Assembly (NCBI GenBank): GCA_947172415.1
Contig: OX359190.1
Span: forward strand, 1,364,001-1,428,000
DNA: 64,000 nt
Reading direction: 5' to 3'
From: Chondrosia reniformis
Lineage: Eukaryota; Porifera; Demospongiae; Chondrillida; Chondrillidae
This document shows positions 23,401 through 34,782 of the stretch, piece after piece. Within the stretch, counting starts at the first letter, position 1; each line of letters begins with the position of its first letter. The translations under genes were made by a program, and so were the position numbers. The notes below the pieces were generated by a model. It was not told the DNA's origin and did not search any database. It worked only from the letters and a program-made list of their open reading frames with translations.

Positions 23401-26400
23401 TACACTTAATCTTAAATGTCTATGATAGCTATACATATCTCTTCTATATCCCATGCAGGGGCCAAAGTGGTATGGCGAAGCCATAGAAAGACATGGTTCA
23501 GTTGAAGTTAACATTAGCCGTGCAATCCTCACAGGAGGCTCGCGTGTTGGTAAAACTTCACTGAAGCACTACCTGCTCCACAACACAGCAAGAGAAGACA
23601 AAACTAGCACTGGAGTGCTGGAAGCTCCTGAAGTGGCCACCATTGCTGGGGAGCAAGCTATTAGGACAGGATTTGAGGAGGAAGGCCAGGGGAAGGAAGA
23701 GGAGTATGATTTCATTAAATGTTTTGCAGCTGGTTCTTCCTGGAAAGTTTTAACAGATGAAAAGCTAGGTCAGCTTATTTCAAAGATTAAAATGGAGGAA
23801 AGGGAGGTCTTTCCTGGCAGCACTCTAGAGACCCCACCTGCCTCTCTTCCACAGGCTACATCTGATGATACCACTTTAGCTGGTGATATTGCCAAGACAA
23901 CCGAGGTAGCCAGTGAGACGACCAAGCCACCAACCAACACCTCCATAACCCCTCCTACTCCTAGCCATGATACCACTGAGGCTTTAGCAGTACAAGACCC
24001 ACTGGAGCTGCTACAGCAAGCCAGGGACAGCTTCCTGCAGAAGCACAATCTCTCCACTGAAGCAGAATTTGATGAAAAAGAATGCACGTTTATTTACCTC
24101 CTGGACACAGGAGGCCAGCCCTCCTTTCAGAATGTCATTCCACTCCTACTGGACTTTCCCTGCAACTTCTTGCACGTCTTTAAAGCTTCAGAGAAGTTGA
24201 CAGATCCGTACATTAATGCATACTGTCAAGATGGAGTCACTGAAGTGGAGAGTGCCAACAGCCATTCAACCTGGGAATTGATGAAGGAGTCCATTACAGC
24301 TGCCTACACAATGTCAATGAAGAGCAAGCGGCAGTTGGAAGCATTTGACATGCCTAATGAGCCCCAACTTCGCATTTTCCTTGTTGGCACTCACCTTTCC
24401 CTTCTTCCTAAAGATCCTGAAGCTAAGAGAGCTCTACTGGACCACAATAAGAAGATTCTAGAAGAAATGGACGACAAGCCATATGACAGCAGCAGGGTAT
24501 TCCCCCCAAAAGAGGTTGCCTACAAAGGTGCTGGTAGCTACTTTGTAGTGGACAGTCAGCTACAGGGAGACAGCAAACTGAAGGAGCACACTCGTAAAGC
24601 TGTAAATGTTCTTCGCTCTCTACTTTCAGATACCAAGAATCGATTAACACTGAAAGTCCCCAAAGTTTGGTTCTGCCTGCAACTAATCACATCTAGCGTG
24701 AAAAAGAAGATGTGGAAGCTCACAGAACTGAAAGAGTTCTGCATCCAATGCCAATTTATCCAAGGTGTAGATGCTGATGGACAGCTCCTTGTCCTGCTGA
24801 ACCTGTTTCACAGTCTTGGGTTCTATGTGTACTTTGACCTGAGTGAGTACAAAGAGCAGTGGATCTGTACAGATGCGACCTTTCTGTACAAGGAAATGTC
24901 CAAAGTGCTATCAGTCCAGTATGGCCCAAGTGAATCTTCAAGTCCAGAGCTACGTAATCTCAAGAAAAGTGGAGAAATTCCTGAAGCAACCTCTGAAGAT
25001 TTGTTCCAACAGCTAGGCATTGATGCTGATATTCCAACAAGATGGCTCCTGGAGGTCCTGGTAAAAGTTGGTATTGCAGCCAAAGAGACAAAGGAGACAC
25101 ACTACTTCATTCCAGCAGCCCTTCCTGAAAGGGAAATTAATCTCCCCGAACCATCTGTGGCCACTTTGGGATTCACTTTCTCATTCCATTCAGCATTTAA
25201 ATATCAGAGGTATACCTGCATACCAACTGGTCTATTCCACAGACTGGCCGTGGACATTGCAAGCAACCGACAGGCTCTTGAAGATCAGCAGATCATGCAA
25301 GCATGCATCAGTGGAAGCCGGTGGAAGTACTGTCACAATCAATCTGACAGTACACAATTCTATTTCTCCCAAGAAAATGCCCACATTGTCCTTTCCCAGA
25401 AGGAGGACCTCATTCAGCTCCAACTGCTGGTTCCTCAGTACGTTTCTCAGCTTGGTATCTCTTTGACTGAGCTCTGCAGGTGTATCAAAACGGAAGTAAA
25501 AGAGCGAATTGCTTTTATAAGCGAAGCTGTTTTCGGAAGTGAGTTTCTCACCCAAAAGGCTACTTTAGAGGATGGTGTCATCTGCCATCACCAGAATTGT
25601 GAGGGATCCAGTTTGCATCTTCTGCGATTTGAAGGTGACAACCAGAGAACAGGTCTGTGTACCAGACTGAACAAGATGACTGGACTAACTCCAAGAGAGT
25701 CTGTTTGGGTTGCTAAGGAACAGGACGGCAACACCAATGTAAGTTTGCATAATATTATGTATTGAACAAAATAGACCTTATTATGAGTGTAACAATTATT
25801 GACTGTATATTTTACATACTAATCTTGCTGCTACTGACTCTATATGTTATTGTTATTCTTTGGACACAAGTAATTTATTGATTTCATATCTTCTTCCGTA
25901 TAGTTGAGCGTGGCTGGTAAAGTGGAATTTGATGGAGACCAGTTCCTTCTCTATAAAGACCAGTCTACCTGTACTGGAGGACCTGAAGTTGTTAGACAGC
26001 CAACACCATCTGCCAACTCGGGAGAGTGTGATGGTGAGGGAGGCAGTTGGAAGCAGACCTTACAGACCAAACACTGGGTTTTCCTTGTGAAAACCCTCAC
26101 CACTGGCAACATAGTCAACGAACTATACCAGGGAGTGGGTGGAAAGCCACTAATTACAGACAAGGTGTACGATGAAATCAAAGCAGCAAAGAGCAGAGAA
26201 GAATCCAATGTAATCTTTCTCCGTCACCTCCTGAGTACTGGTACAGAGGAGACATTGAGGCTGTTTTGTAAAGTGCTTCAAGATACATCTATAAAGTGTC
26301 CCGTACATGAAGAGATTCTGCAGAAACTGCAAGAGGACAAGCAACTATTACTAGTAGATGGTGAGTTTTAAACAGATAATATATGTAGATTGCTATATAA

Positions 26401-26552
26401 CAGATGTACAAAGTAATGTGTTCAATTTATTGTACCTGTAACGTTTACATTGTCACCATTTTGTATGATTCATAGGTCCTTGTGAACCAGACAAATCAAA
26501 ACAAGCCATGGACACCAACCTACCAATACCAGTTACACCAGTTGGTAATTAA
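20392..26552 (+). CDS. G3: Kelch-Roc-COR-CARD gene, Death exon lost
   Basis: Exons 20392-20406 (MSKDK), 21106-21972 (Kelch), 23459-25738 (Roc-COR), 25904-26360 (CARD-like), 26476-26544 (linker GPCEPDKSKQAMD...). Phases are 0,0,0,1,1. In G4 and G5 the linker exon is followed by a Death-domain exon. Here it is deleted, and reading past the GTAATT gives V-G-N-stop at 26552 (1231 residues). An alternative is splicing from the phase-1 linker donor to CEP70-like exon 2 at 27029, which is phase-compatible. The CARD is complete. Function inferred as for G1. Confidence 0.77.
20407..21105. other. G3 intron 1
   Basis: Paralogue of 8896-9572. It includes a minus-strand open frame at 20641-20844 that I do not accept as a gene. 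Confidence 0.55.
21106..21972 (+). CDS. G3 exon 2: Kelch beta-propeller
   Basis: 289 codons, the longest of the four. Scaffold as in G2. Loop differences: first loop shortened to LYGGTSEQ, second loop ENTRGIPTND, third loop extended to VSGGVGADGSVDTIEF, PSYNHHML in place of PLSDHHMS, YYYWDNGYFW, and a longer final loop FGGSEGDFQTRAVQY. All length changes keep the frame. Confidence 0.82.
21995..22142. repeat. 148-bp inverted-repeat element, G3
   Basis: Same 17-bp terminal inverted repeat and same length as at 10453. Confidence 0.75.
22143..23458. other. Remainder of G3 intron 2
   Basis: Very similar to the G2 intron over most of its length. Its last ~150 bp instead match G4, with acceptor TATCCCATGCAG. 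No gene seen. Confidence 0.55.
23459..25738 (+). CDS. G3 exon 3: Roc GTPase plus COR domain
   Basis: 760 codons. Walker A GGSRVGKT, DTGGQ and VGTHLS are conserved. It shares KCFA(A/V)GSS, LQKHNLSTEAEF and DEKECTF with G4. A small in-frame loss gives KETKETHYF where the others read KVTKKKTRYF. Confidence 0.85.
25904..26360 (+). CDS. G3 exon 4: CARD-like domain
   Basis: 152 codons plus one base. It keeps the continuation QEDKQLLLVDG and a GTGAGT donor lost in G1 and G2, so it represents the unbroken form of this exon. Confidence 0.72.
26476..26544 (+). CDS. G3 exon 5: linker exon
   Basis: 69 bp, phase 1 in and out, encoding GPCEPDKSKQAMDTNLPIPV and a few more residues. Paralogous exons lie at 45258 (G4) and 61480 (G5), where the next exon is the Death domain. 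Confidence 0.7.
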
Positions 26553-27205
26553 ACAAGTTTTTTTTATCTTTTTTATAAAGTATGTAATTTGTTGTTTTGA
26601 ATAAGAAAGAATACTCCATCTACCTCAAAGCTGAGTAATCAGTAATCTTTGTACATCTCTCTGTTGGCATATATCATTGGATGTAGGTGTCCATCGATCT
26701 ACAATTCCCTGCAGCAGTTTAAGGTCTTGATGTAACACTTGTGTTATCGCTTAGCTGAGAGAGACGAAAAATAGTTTGTAAATATGGTGTCAAGATACAA
26801 CTGAAAGAGATGTCTCAACGTAGTTGAGAACATAAAATGGATAAGTGCGACCACTGGTCCGTTGTCAATCATCGATTAGAGGAAGCTGGCTACAGTGCAG
26901 TGAAGATCAAACCAGTCGACCTGAATAACCTTCCTTCAGAAGGTAGACTGACTGCAAGTGTTTTGTGTATTTAGTGTGTGGCGAGTCCAATGAGGTATGA
27001 ACCGCGCTTGTAATGTCTCTGAATACAGATGCTACCGTTTTGGACAGTTTGGCGGCTACCTCACTGCGTGCGACTGTGCTGTGCCTTCTGGACGATATCA
27101 GCACTGGTAATGCATCCTTACTTGATAAAATACACCAGAAAGACGCAGAGATTGAGCAACTGGTAGAGAAGGCGAATAATCTAGAAATTTTATGGAGAGA
27201 CCATG

Positions 27206-28026
27206 AAAAATCTAAGATACCATTTTCCTACATGCTATATGCCTATTCTGTAAAAAGAGCCTATAGGGGAACTAAACCTAAAGAGAGCTTTAGATGAAGA
27301 TACAGTAGTCTTTTCTTCCTTCTTTTCCCTTCTTTCATCTTCTTCTCCACTGGGTCAGACAGCCGTTTCTGGGAATTCCACCCTTCATCAGTGATCCTGG
27401 GAGTCTTTGTCTTTTTCTTTATCTTGATCTTCTGTGAATCCTTGGCTCACTATGCTAAATCTAGGGGCCTTATATACACTATTTTGGCGCCAAAAGTTGA
27501 ATAAGGTGTTAACTAAGACACATGATGAAATTTAATTTTATGAAAGGAATGTAGGTCCAATTAACTTTTATGAATTAATTATAAATCTATTAGTAATCTT
27601 GCTTGTACAGATAAAACAGACTCAGCATAACTATAGACACAAGTAGGACATATTACGTAAGTCTACCCTTAGGTCTTCTAGTAGTAACATTTCTTTGGAG
27701 GTGGGGTAACACAATATGGGGTAACACAAGACAGTCCTTAAGCATACTAGCTACTTTTTGCTTATACTTGATTCTAACTAGAGGCTGCCGGGATAGGAAG
27801 GTTTTAAAGGTTGATTTTAGCTTAAAGTATTTGTAACCCTGCTTAATAAGCCTACTGCATAACTGCAAACTTTTAGCCTGAAAACTGGAGAAGTCACTAC
27901 ATATTCTAGAATACCTAATTAGTTGTGAAATAAAAACACCATATGCTGGGGTATTAGGAATATTACTATCTAAATGGGGGAAATTTACTATATCAAAGTT
28001 AAAGTCCTCTCGCTGTATCCTCTCTC
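27206..28026 (-). mobile_element. 5'-truncated retroelement fragment in CEP70-like exon 2
   Basis: Flanked by the 5-bp duplication CCATG (27201-27205 and 28027-28031). The minus-strand frame 28030-27653 contains PAYGVFISQLIRYSR, a motif I recognise from C-terminal regions of metazoan retroelement polymerases, followed by about 450 bp of 3' untranslated sequence down to TTAGATTTTTCAT. Pieces of that 3' end occur again at 31846, 32752, 34285 and 60281. The exact family (non-LTR or Penelope-like) was not determined. Confidence 0.62.
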
Positions 28027-28413
28027 CCATGTATAAGGCAATGTGGAGAAGAGTATAACCCTGTTGATGTAAGTGTTAACGAAGGTGATCAGTCAAAATT
28101 TGAGTAATTTTTCTGTTCCAAATTCCATATCAAATTTAGAGTTACATTTTGTAGCTTTTTAATCCCACCTCTATGGTTGCCTAGGAAACACACCAATTCC
28201 AACTATCACAGCAGCTCTGTATGTACATACGTGTAGCTTCCCTAACAAGTTGTTTGTGAAGTGTTTGTTGTTTGATGTCAATTCTTATGTGTAGGACTCA
28301 GTAGTGCAAGCCCTAAGGAGCAGAATTGCTGAGCTAGAATATTCTAATGCAAAATTAAAGCTTGACCTACAGAACAGGTAAGTTGTTTTGTAACACCTGA
28401 TAATATTGTAATG

Positions 28414-28568
28414 CAGGGCTGCATAGAGGGGGCTAGGATTGATTTTCCCCCCCCAGACTTTTGGAAAGTTAAAATAAACTGCTTCAACACCCTCATACCA
28501 TTGCCCCCTAAATTTTGTGAATTTTCATTTTGCCCTCCCCCTGGCTCCAAGTTCTGCATGCTGCCCTG
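28414..28568. mobile_element. MITE with CAGGGCTGCAT ends and TAATG duplication
   Basis: Terminal CAGGGCTGCAT and its near inverse (ATGCTGCCCTG), flanked on both sides by TAATG. CAGGG-type termini fit the hAT superfamily, although hAT duplications are usually 8 bp. Lies in CEP70-like intron 3; also at 4909 (partial), 15996, 47364 and 63564. Confidence 0.65.
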
Positions 28569-29321
28569 TAATGTAAGCATATTATTATTTGTATGTAAAC
28601 AAGTACAGATTGAAGTGTTACTTCAACTAACAAAGACTTTATGACAGTTAAACTTCATAATCTTTATCATAATATGCAATCTACTGATCAGTCCTGATTA
28701 GAAGAAACAGCTATCTCTGGCTTGATTTTCATTTTATAACAGTTTACCATCCAATCAACAGGAACAATATGATACATTTTACATGGTTTTACTTGAAATT
28801 GTGTTTTACAGGCCTCAGCGTAAGGAATGGAAAGAAACCCAATCTAAAATTAAAGATTTGGAATTGGAACTAGAAGAGACAAAGTAAATCTAGATCCCAT
28901 TGCCTCATCATCATGTTATTCAGGATGTGAAATAAATAAATGAATATTTCCCCTTTTAACTGTGAAGCAGTTACCCTCATATTATAATGTACTCCACCAG
29001 ATATACGTACTCTTGTACCTCCTTTGGCTCCGGATCTCATAGCTTACTAGTAAATTATCAAGGTGTGAGAAAAGGATTATTTACACATATTATGAGGATA
29101 AAGAGCTAAATTTTATTATAACAGGAAACAGGTGGGTGTTATCAATTGTACAGAGACCCTTTGACTCATCTAATGAGATCTAAAACTTATACGTAGCTTT
29201 CCAAGTGGTTGGTTATTCTATAATACGTACATCAGTATTAAAACCTTTAAATGACCCAGATCACCCTAATTGACCCTTTTCCTGTACATACATAGTTACT
29301 TTATTGACTTGCGTACTTGTC

Positions 29322-29537
29322 TCATATCCTCCTCCTCTCACTAATGTAGAGTGAAGTGCCTAGTCGTGTCATATCCTCCTCGTCTCACTAATGTTGAGTT
29401 AAGTGCCTAGTTGTGTCATATCCTCCTCGTCTCACTAATGTAGAGTGAAGTGCCTAGTCGTGTCATATCCTTCTCGTCTCACTAATGTAGAGTGAAGTGC
29501 CTAGTCGTGTCATATCCTCCTCGTCTCACTAATGTAG
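29322..29537 (+). repeat. 47-bp repeat carrying a splice acceptor
   Basis: Five units, starting at 29322, 29369, 29416, 29463 and 29510. Each contains CTCACTAATGTAGAGTGAAG, i.e. the acceptor and first bases of CEP70-like exon 5 (or a close variant). Only the last copy leads into the open exon. Confidence 0.9.
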
Positions 29538-29695
29538 AGTGAAGCTACTCTCAGAAGAAGAGAGATATAATGCATTGTCTGAAAGTTTACATCGGATATG
29601 TTCCTTAGTAGAGGCTACTTCCTTTGAGGTTGCCATGGAAACTGTATGTAGATATCAAGGTAGACTTAAGATAGCAGAAAACATGGAAAAGGTAT

Positions 29696-30252
29696 GTTAT
29701 CCATCCATTCACTCATCCATCCATCCACCCATCCACTCATCCATCCATTCACCAATTTATCCATCCATCCATCCACCCATCCACTCATCCATCCATCCAC
29801 TCATGCATTCACTCATCCACTCATCCACCCACCTATCCATCCACCCATCCATCCATCCACCCATTCATCCATCCATCCATCCACCCATCCATCCACCCAT
29901 CCACTCATCCATCCATCTACTCATCCATCCATCCACCCATCCATCCACCCATCCATCCACCCATCCACTCATCCATCCATCCACTCATCCATCCACCCAT
30001 CCACTCATCCATCCACCCATCCACTCATCCATCCACCCATCCACTCATCCATCCATCCACCCATCCATCCATCCATCCACTCATCCATCCATCCACCCAT
30101 CCATCCATCCATCCATCCACTCATTGACTCATCCATCCATCCACTCATCCATCCACCCATCCATCCATCCATCTATCCAACCATCCATTCACTCATCCAT
30201 TCACTCATCCATCCACCCATCCATCCATCCATCCATCCACTCATCTGCTCAT
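29696..30252 (+). repeat. CATC-based minisatellite in CEP70-like intron 5
   Basis: About 550 bp of CATCCATCCACC/CATCCACTCATC-type repeats beginning a few bases after the exon 5 donor GTATGT. It keeps long frames open (repeats of IHPS) that are not genes. Confidence 0.95.
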
Positions 30253-30942
30253 CCAATCTTAATATTCTGTCAGTTCATTGGATCAGTGATAGACATTGTC
30301 AACCATTCCACTGCACCTCATCCTCCTAATTTGGAATCTGTTGCCATGGCACCACCTCATTATCCTTGGTGTCATGTGACTTGGAGTCATGTGATCCCAG
30401 TGCTATCCTATTGGTTGAAGCAGTTTGAAGGTTTAAAAGTTAGTTGCTATGCATGTTCCAATAATTTAACAGGACCATTCCTAACCTGTGAGAGGAGAAC
30501 ACTACCTTATGGCAATGAGTTCAAAGGCAATATTCTGGTACTGCTCTATCAAAGGAATAAACTGGGAAGCCATTCGTTGGCTTGTATACATTTATGTAGC
30601 AACGTGGAATTCTTAACTCATTCTCCACTCTCTTCCTTATCAGAGGGTATCAGTTGTGTAGGCGAAGAGCAGATCTGACAGATGACAAGCCATCACTGTA
30701 ATAGTGTTATTTGACAGTTTGCATGATTCCTTATTATCAGGGTCTTAAACTGGAATGTTATCTCGATATTATTATGCATCATTGTGATCCTTCTAGTCTT
30801 ATCTGTATGTGTCGTTTTGCAGGAGTTATACGGTGTCTTCTGTGATGTGGTTGGAAGTGTTGACATTGACCTGGAATGCCTTTCCTGTCAAGATTTGACA
30901 GCACTACTAAAAACCTGGCTGGGCCAAGGATCTCACAGGAAG

Positions 30943-31035
30943 GTAGGAGGGAGGTAGGAGGAAGGTAGGAGGGAGGTGGGAGGGAGGTAGGAGGGAGGTG
31001 GGAGAGAGGTGGGAGGGAGGTAGGAGAGGGTGTTG
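30943..31035 (+). repeat. GTAGGAGGGAG repeat starting at a splice donor
   Basis: Purine-rich array that starts with the donor of CEP70-like exon 6 (AGGAAG then GTAGGAGG) and repeats that junction several times with GTGGGAGG variants. Confidence 0.85.
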
Positions 31036-31845
31036 ACAGTAAAGACTTAATGATCTACGTTGTTCATATAATGGTTTATCACAGTATATACTGCATTGGT
31101 GTACTAAAGTTGTGCAACATTTTCAAATTGTCTAGTTATTTGAAATATTCTATCATATAACTATAAAGATGAGTATTTACAGTATTTTACTCATCTTGAT
31201 TTTTTTAATAATAATATAATAATTAAATACTATACATAAATAAGGTAGATGAAAAACTAAACATTGAAAATAAAATACAGTATCAACATAAAATTAACAT
31301 TTACAATCATGCAGTGAGTGAAATAGTGAAATAATATTATAAGTGTAGGTACACGCAACTTGCATTTTTGTATATATATACGTAGAGCTCTGCTGTTTTC
31401 CTTCACTTGGATAGGACTTGTGCCTCTCTCATCTTGAATCATATTACTTCTTAAAGTGGAATCATTTTTATATATGTACATATATGCATATACGTATATT
31501 ACTTGAAAAACCATTTTCAAACCTTTTACTATACATAAATAGTTCATCCATATCATACGTATTGTACGTACGTGCCAACATATTAGACATACGTGCACAG
31601 TTAGTGAAATGAGTGGGTGGATTATGCATTCTTTTGTTAATATCGTAATTAATTGGTTTAGATACATAATTTAAGTCATAATTCTGATCATTCCTCCATT
31701 AATTGATAAACTATTGTATATATAGCAGGTATTTAAAGCTCTCTACAAATGTAATTTGACTAGATCAAGTATGTATACACAGATCTGCAATTCACATACA
31801 TACTCTATATAGGCACATATATATATATATATACGTACATGTATC

Positions 31846-31940
31846 TTCATCCAAAGCTCTCTTCAGGTTTAGTTCCCCTATAGGCTCTTTTACAGAATAG
31901 GCATAGCATGTAGGAAAATGGTATATTAGATTTTTCATGT
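31846..31940 (+). mobile_element. Retroelement 3'-end fragment
   Basis: Reverse complement of the sequence starting at 27203 (ATGAAAAATCTAAG ... GAGAGCTTTAGATGAAGATAC), so the element's sense strand is + here. Confidence 0.6.
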
Positions 31941-32751
31941 ACACATTGTGTGTGAGTATATTATATAATATAATGTACTACCCTTTGATAGTGTATTAAA
32001 TAATAATTTATTTTACATCAAGTCAGTTTATTTATATATATATTATATACGTATATAGTACATGTTATCATAGTAAGCATAATAAATGAATGAACTAGTA
32101 GAAGTACTATGTGTTGAGAGTGTCCATCACTGAGGTGTAGTTTCCTCTTTGAATGGCCACTGACATTCTGGAGAGGAAACCATTTCTCACTCTCTTTCCC
32201 CGGAGGCCTGCTCAATCCTTCTGTGTAATTAGTTAATCAGCGATCCTGGGAGTCTTTGTCTTTTTTTCTTTATCTTGATCCTCTGTGAATCCATGTGAAC
32301 CATGTATACATTGTGTGTGAGTATATTACGTATATAATATAATGAACATACCCTTTAATAGTATATTAATTAGTTAATTAGTAAGGGAAATAATTAGCTT
32401 TTGCATCTTGTAACTTTATAGTAAAACCCCAGTATACTGTGTAATACTGAGGTGCATGAGGAATGCAGGAGGGGGTGCAAAGAAATTCTAAGTTTTTTCT
32501 ATCAGATTACAAGAATGATAAATTGTTGATTATCTAGAGTAAAAATTTTGTCTTGAAAAACATTTGCATTTCTAAAGACTTCAACAAGTGTTGGACTTTT
32601 GAATGTAGCAATGACATCATTCCTGAAATGTAACAAGTGTTTTTTTTTTTTTTCATTTCACCTGCATGGCCTCATCCTGTCCTCTTTAAAGAAAACCATA
32701 TACTGATTGAACTAGCTTACTATACCTTTATAACTTGTCAAACCCAATCTA

Positions 32752-32990
32752 TGAAAAATCTAAGATACCATTTTCCCACATGCTATATGCCTATTCTGTA
32801 AAAGAGCCTATAGGGGAACTAAACCTGAAGAGAGCTTTTGGATGAGGATACAGGAGTCTTTTCTTCCTTCTTTTCCCTTCTTTCATCTTCTTCTCCCCTG
32901 GGTCAGACAGCTGTTTCTGGGAATTCCACCCTTCATCAGTGATCCTGGGATCTTTGTCTTTTCTTTATCTTGATCTTCTGTGAATCCTTG
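32752..32990 (-). mobile_element. Retroelement 3'-end fragment
   Basis: Same orientation as the 27206 insertion, from TGAAAAATCTAAGATACC through TCAGTGATCCTGGGA and TATCTTGATCTTCTGTGAATCC. Non-coding. Confidence 0.65.
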
Positions 32991-33215
32991 GATCCTATGT
33001 ACACTTTGACTTTACAGGCCAGGGATGCATATGTAATAATACTTTGATTTGATAAGTGTGTAGAATATGCTGCTTCAGGAGGCCAAATAGATGTTTCAAC
33101 TGAAATTGATTCTTTTTGAAAGGTCAAATAGTCATTTCTCAGCCAGTATCGTTTAGCCTAGTGAATGTATAAGTGGCCATTTTGAACAGATTTCTACATC
33201 CCATTTGTATTGTTC

Positions 33216-33480
33216 TAGCCCAGGGCTGTTCTACAGAGCATTGTTGTTCTTAAATATTAAGCCAGAGCTGTTTTACAGAGCATTGTTGTTCTTAAATATT
33301 AAGCCAGGGCTGTTCTACAGAGCATTGTTGTTAAATATTAATCCAGGGCTGTTCTACAGAGCATTGTTGTTAAATATTAAGCCAGGGCTGTTCTACAGAG
33401 CATTGTTGTTAAATATTAATCCAGGGCTGTTCTACAGAGCATTGTTGTTAAATATTAAGCCAGGGCTGTTTTACAGAGGA
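33216..33480 (+). repeat. ~38-43-bp tandem repeat before CEP70-like exon 7
   Basis: Seven units of the type CAGGGCTGTTCTACAGAGCA plus TTGTTGTTAAATATTAA. The first two units carry an extra TTCT. It ends about 50 bp before the exon 7 acceptor. Confidence 0.9.
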
Positions 33481-33531
33481 GTGTTGTTCTTAATAGTTTC
33501 TAATTTAATTTCCTTTATTTGTTGTTCCCAG

Positions 33532-33691
33532 GTAGCTAAGGATGCTTCTATACCGGCCATGGTGACCCACTTCCAGAAGCTGTTTGATGTGGCAGAATTG
33601 AGTGGTGTATTCCCAAAGATGAATGAAGTGTACACATCCTTGTCAAAGTATAAGAATGTTGTAAGATCCATTCAAGAGGCCCTTCAAATAG
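33532..33691 (+). CDS. CEP70: CEP70-like exon 7 (diagnostic segment)
   Basis: Encodes VTHFQKLFDVAELSGVFPKM, then NEVYTSL and SIQEALQI. This is the segment by which I identify the gene: vertebrate CEP70 has SHFQKLFDV and RMNEVYTRL at the matching place. The exon is open with phase 0 entry and phase 1 exit. Confidence 0.8.
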
Positions 33692-34216
33692 GTACATACT
33701 GTATGTCAATATAATGGCATCCCAGTGCCAGATACAGGCAGTCACTGGTATGGGTTGTGAGATGGTCTTCATGCTCTTTGATGTAATTTTACTCACTGTG
33801 GTATTTTGAAACATGACATTTTGTTAAATTGAGCATAATTTACAGCTTTAAGATAACAAGTGTAATATGATCTATATGCCATACATACCTACACATATAG
33901 TTTCAATGTAAGTTCCATTATGTATATAATATTATATAAAACATCATTTTTCTATAGATATTGTTAATATGCAGACTATGAAAATAATCTGCTTCTTTTG
34001 TTTTTCCCTCTTCATGATATTTCAGGATGATTATATAAAAACTTGTGGTTTGATTATCACTTAAATTAGTCATATACCACATGTACATTCTACTTTGTCG
34101 ACAGAATCCTCTTCAGTGAATGTTTTGCTCTCGCATGTTGACAAGTTAGTCACAGCTCAGGAAAGCAGATTTTGGTTGAGAGTTGACCAAAAGTTTGGCT
34201 ACAAGTCACCAGATGA

Positions 34217-34782
34217 GTAAGTTGCCTATGAATAATCTAACACACAATTTTTCTCACATATGCTACATCTACGTATTTGAGAATAAAGGCCTATAGGGAA
34301 CTAAACCTAAAGAGAGCTTTGGATGAGGATACAAGAGTTTTCTCCTTCTACTTCTCTTCTTCTCAACTGGGCTATGCACATGTAAAGTGTTTCATCTTCA
34401 TGTGAAGGAAATTGCTGACACTGCAAAAAGAAGTGGAGTTTACACACATGCACAGACTATGTAAACTCCTAGGTTCACTAACATTTACAACCTCTTGAGT
34501 TTACAGAAATTCCAAAACTTAAAAGTTGTTGAACTAAATGAACATGTTGTTTATGAAATGTTATAATCATCAGATATAGCAATTAAGGAAATGTCACATA
34601 TTTACAATAAATTGGGACCTCTATTTTATGGCTGTTTTTAAGTGCTCACCTACTGGGTTGGTTATTTAGTGTGGCTTTCACTAAAGTAGACATTTTATAC
34701 AGATTTTCTTGTAACAGTGAATTCTGAATATACCACTCATCATACACCATTTTAATGTGTTTCCAATCTTGTCCTTTTCAAG
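34217..34782. other. Stretch between CEP70-like exon 8 and orphan exon
   Basis: Carries a short retroelement 3'-end piece (34285-34372, CTATAGGGAACTAAACCTAA). Further CEP70 exons were looked for and not recognised. Confidence 0.5.

Larger units (their letters stand above)
31036..33215. other. Large CEP70-like intron 6 with repeat debris
   Basis: AT-rich. Contains an inverted copy of the retroelement 3' end at 31846-31940, a short piece at about 32235-32290, a direct copy at 32752-32990 and an AT dinucleotide run near 31817. No exon seen. Confidence 0.6.
26837..34216 (+). pseudogene. CEP70: CEP70-like centrosomal protein gene, most complete copy
   Basis: Eight phase-consistent exons: 26837-26942, 27029-28068 (interrupted), 28295-28377, 28812-28883, 29538-29691, 30823-30942, 33532-33691, 34105-34216. 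The order and spacing of segments follow vertebrate CEP70. An N-terminal DHWSVVNHRLEEAGY segment is followed by coiled coil (DSVVQALRSRVAELEY, KDLELELEETK). Exon 7 carries the diagnostic HFQKLFDV ... MNEVYTSL, followed by SSSVNVLLSHVDKL. CEP70 is a centrosomal protein linked to microtubule organisation. Exon 2 is broken by a ~16-bp deletion and an ~820-bp retroelement insertion. The last exons of the family, beyond SPDE, were not found, so the copy is probably non-functional or 3'-truncated. Confidence 0.78.

Noticed and set aside
29539..30678. Long + frame rich in IHPS/THPS repeats
   Set aside because: Only its first ~50 codons are a real exon. The rest is translated CATC minisatellite and intron.
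33205..33714. Frame with repeated GLFYRALLLNI
   Set aside because: Translation of a ~38-43-bp tandem repeat. Only the end (33532-33691) is an exon.
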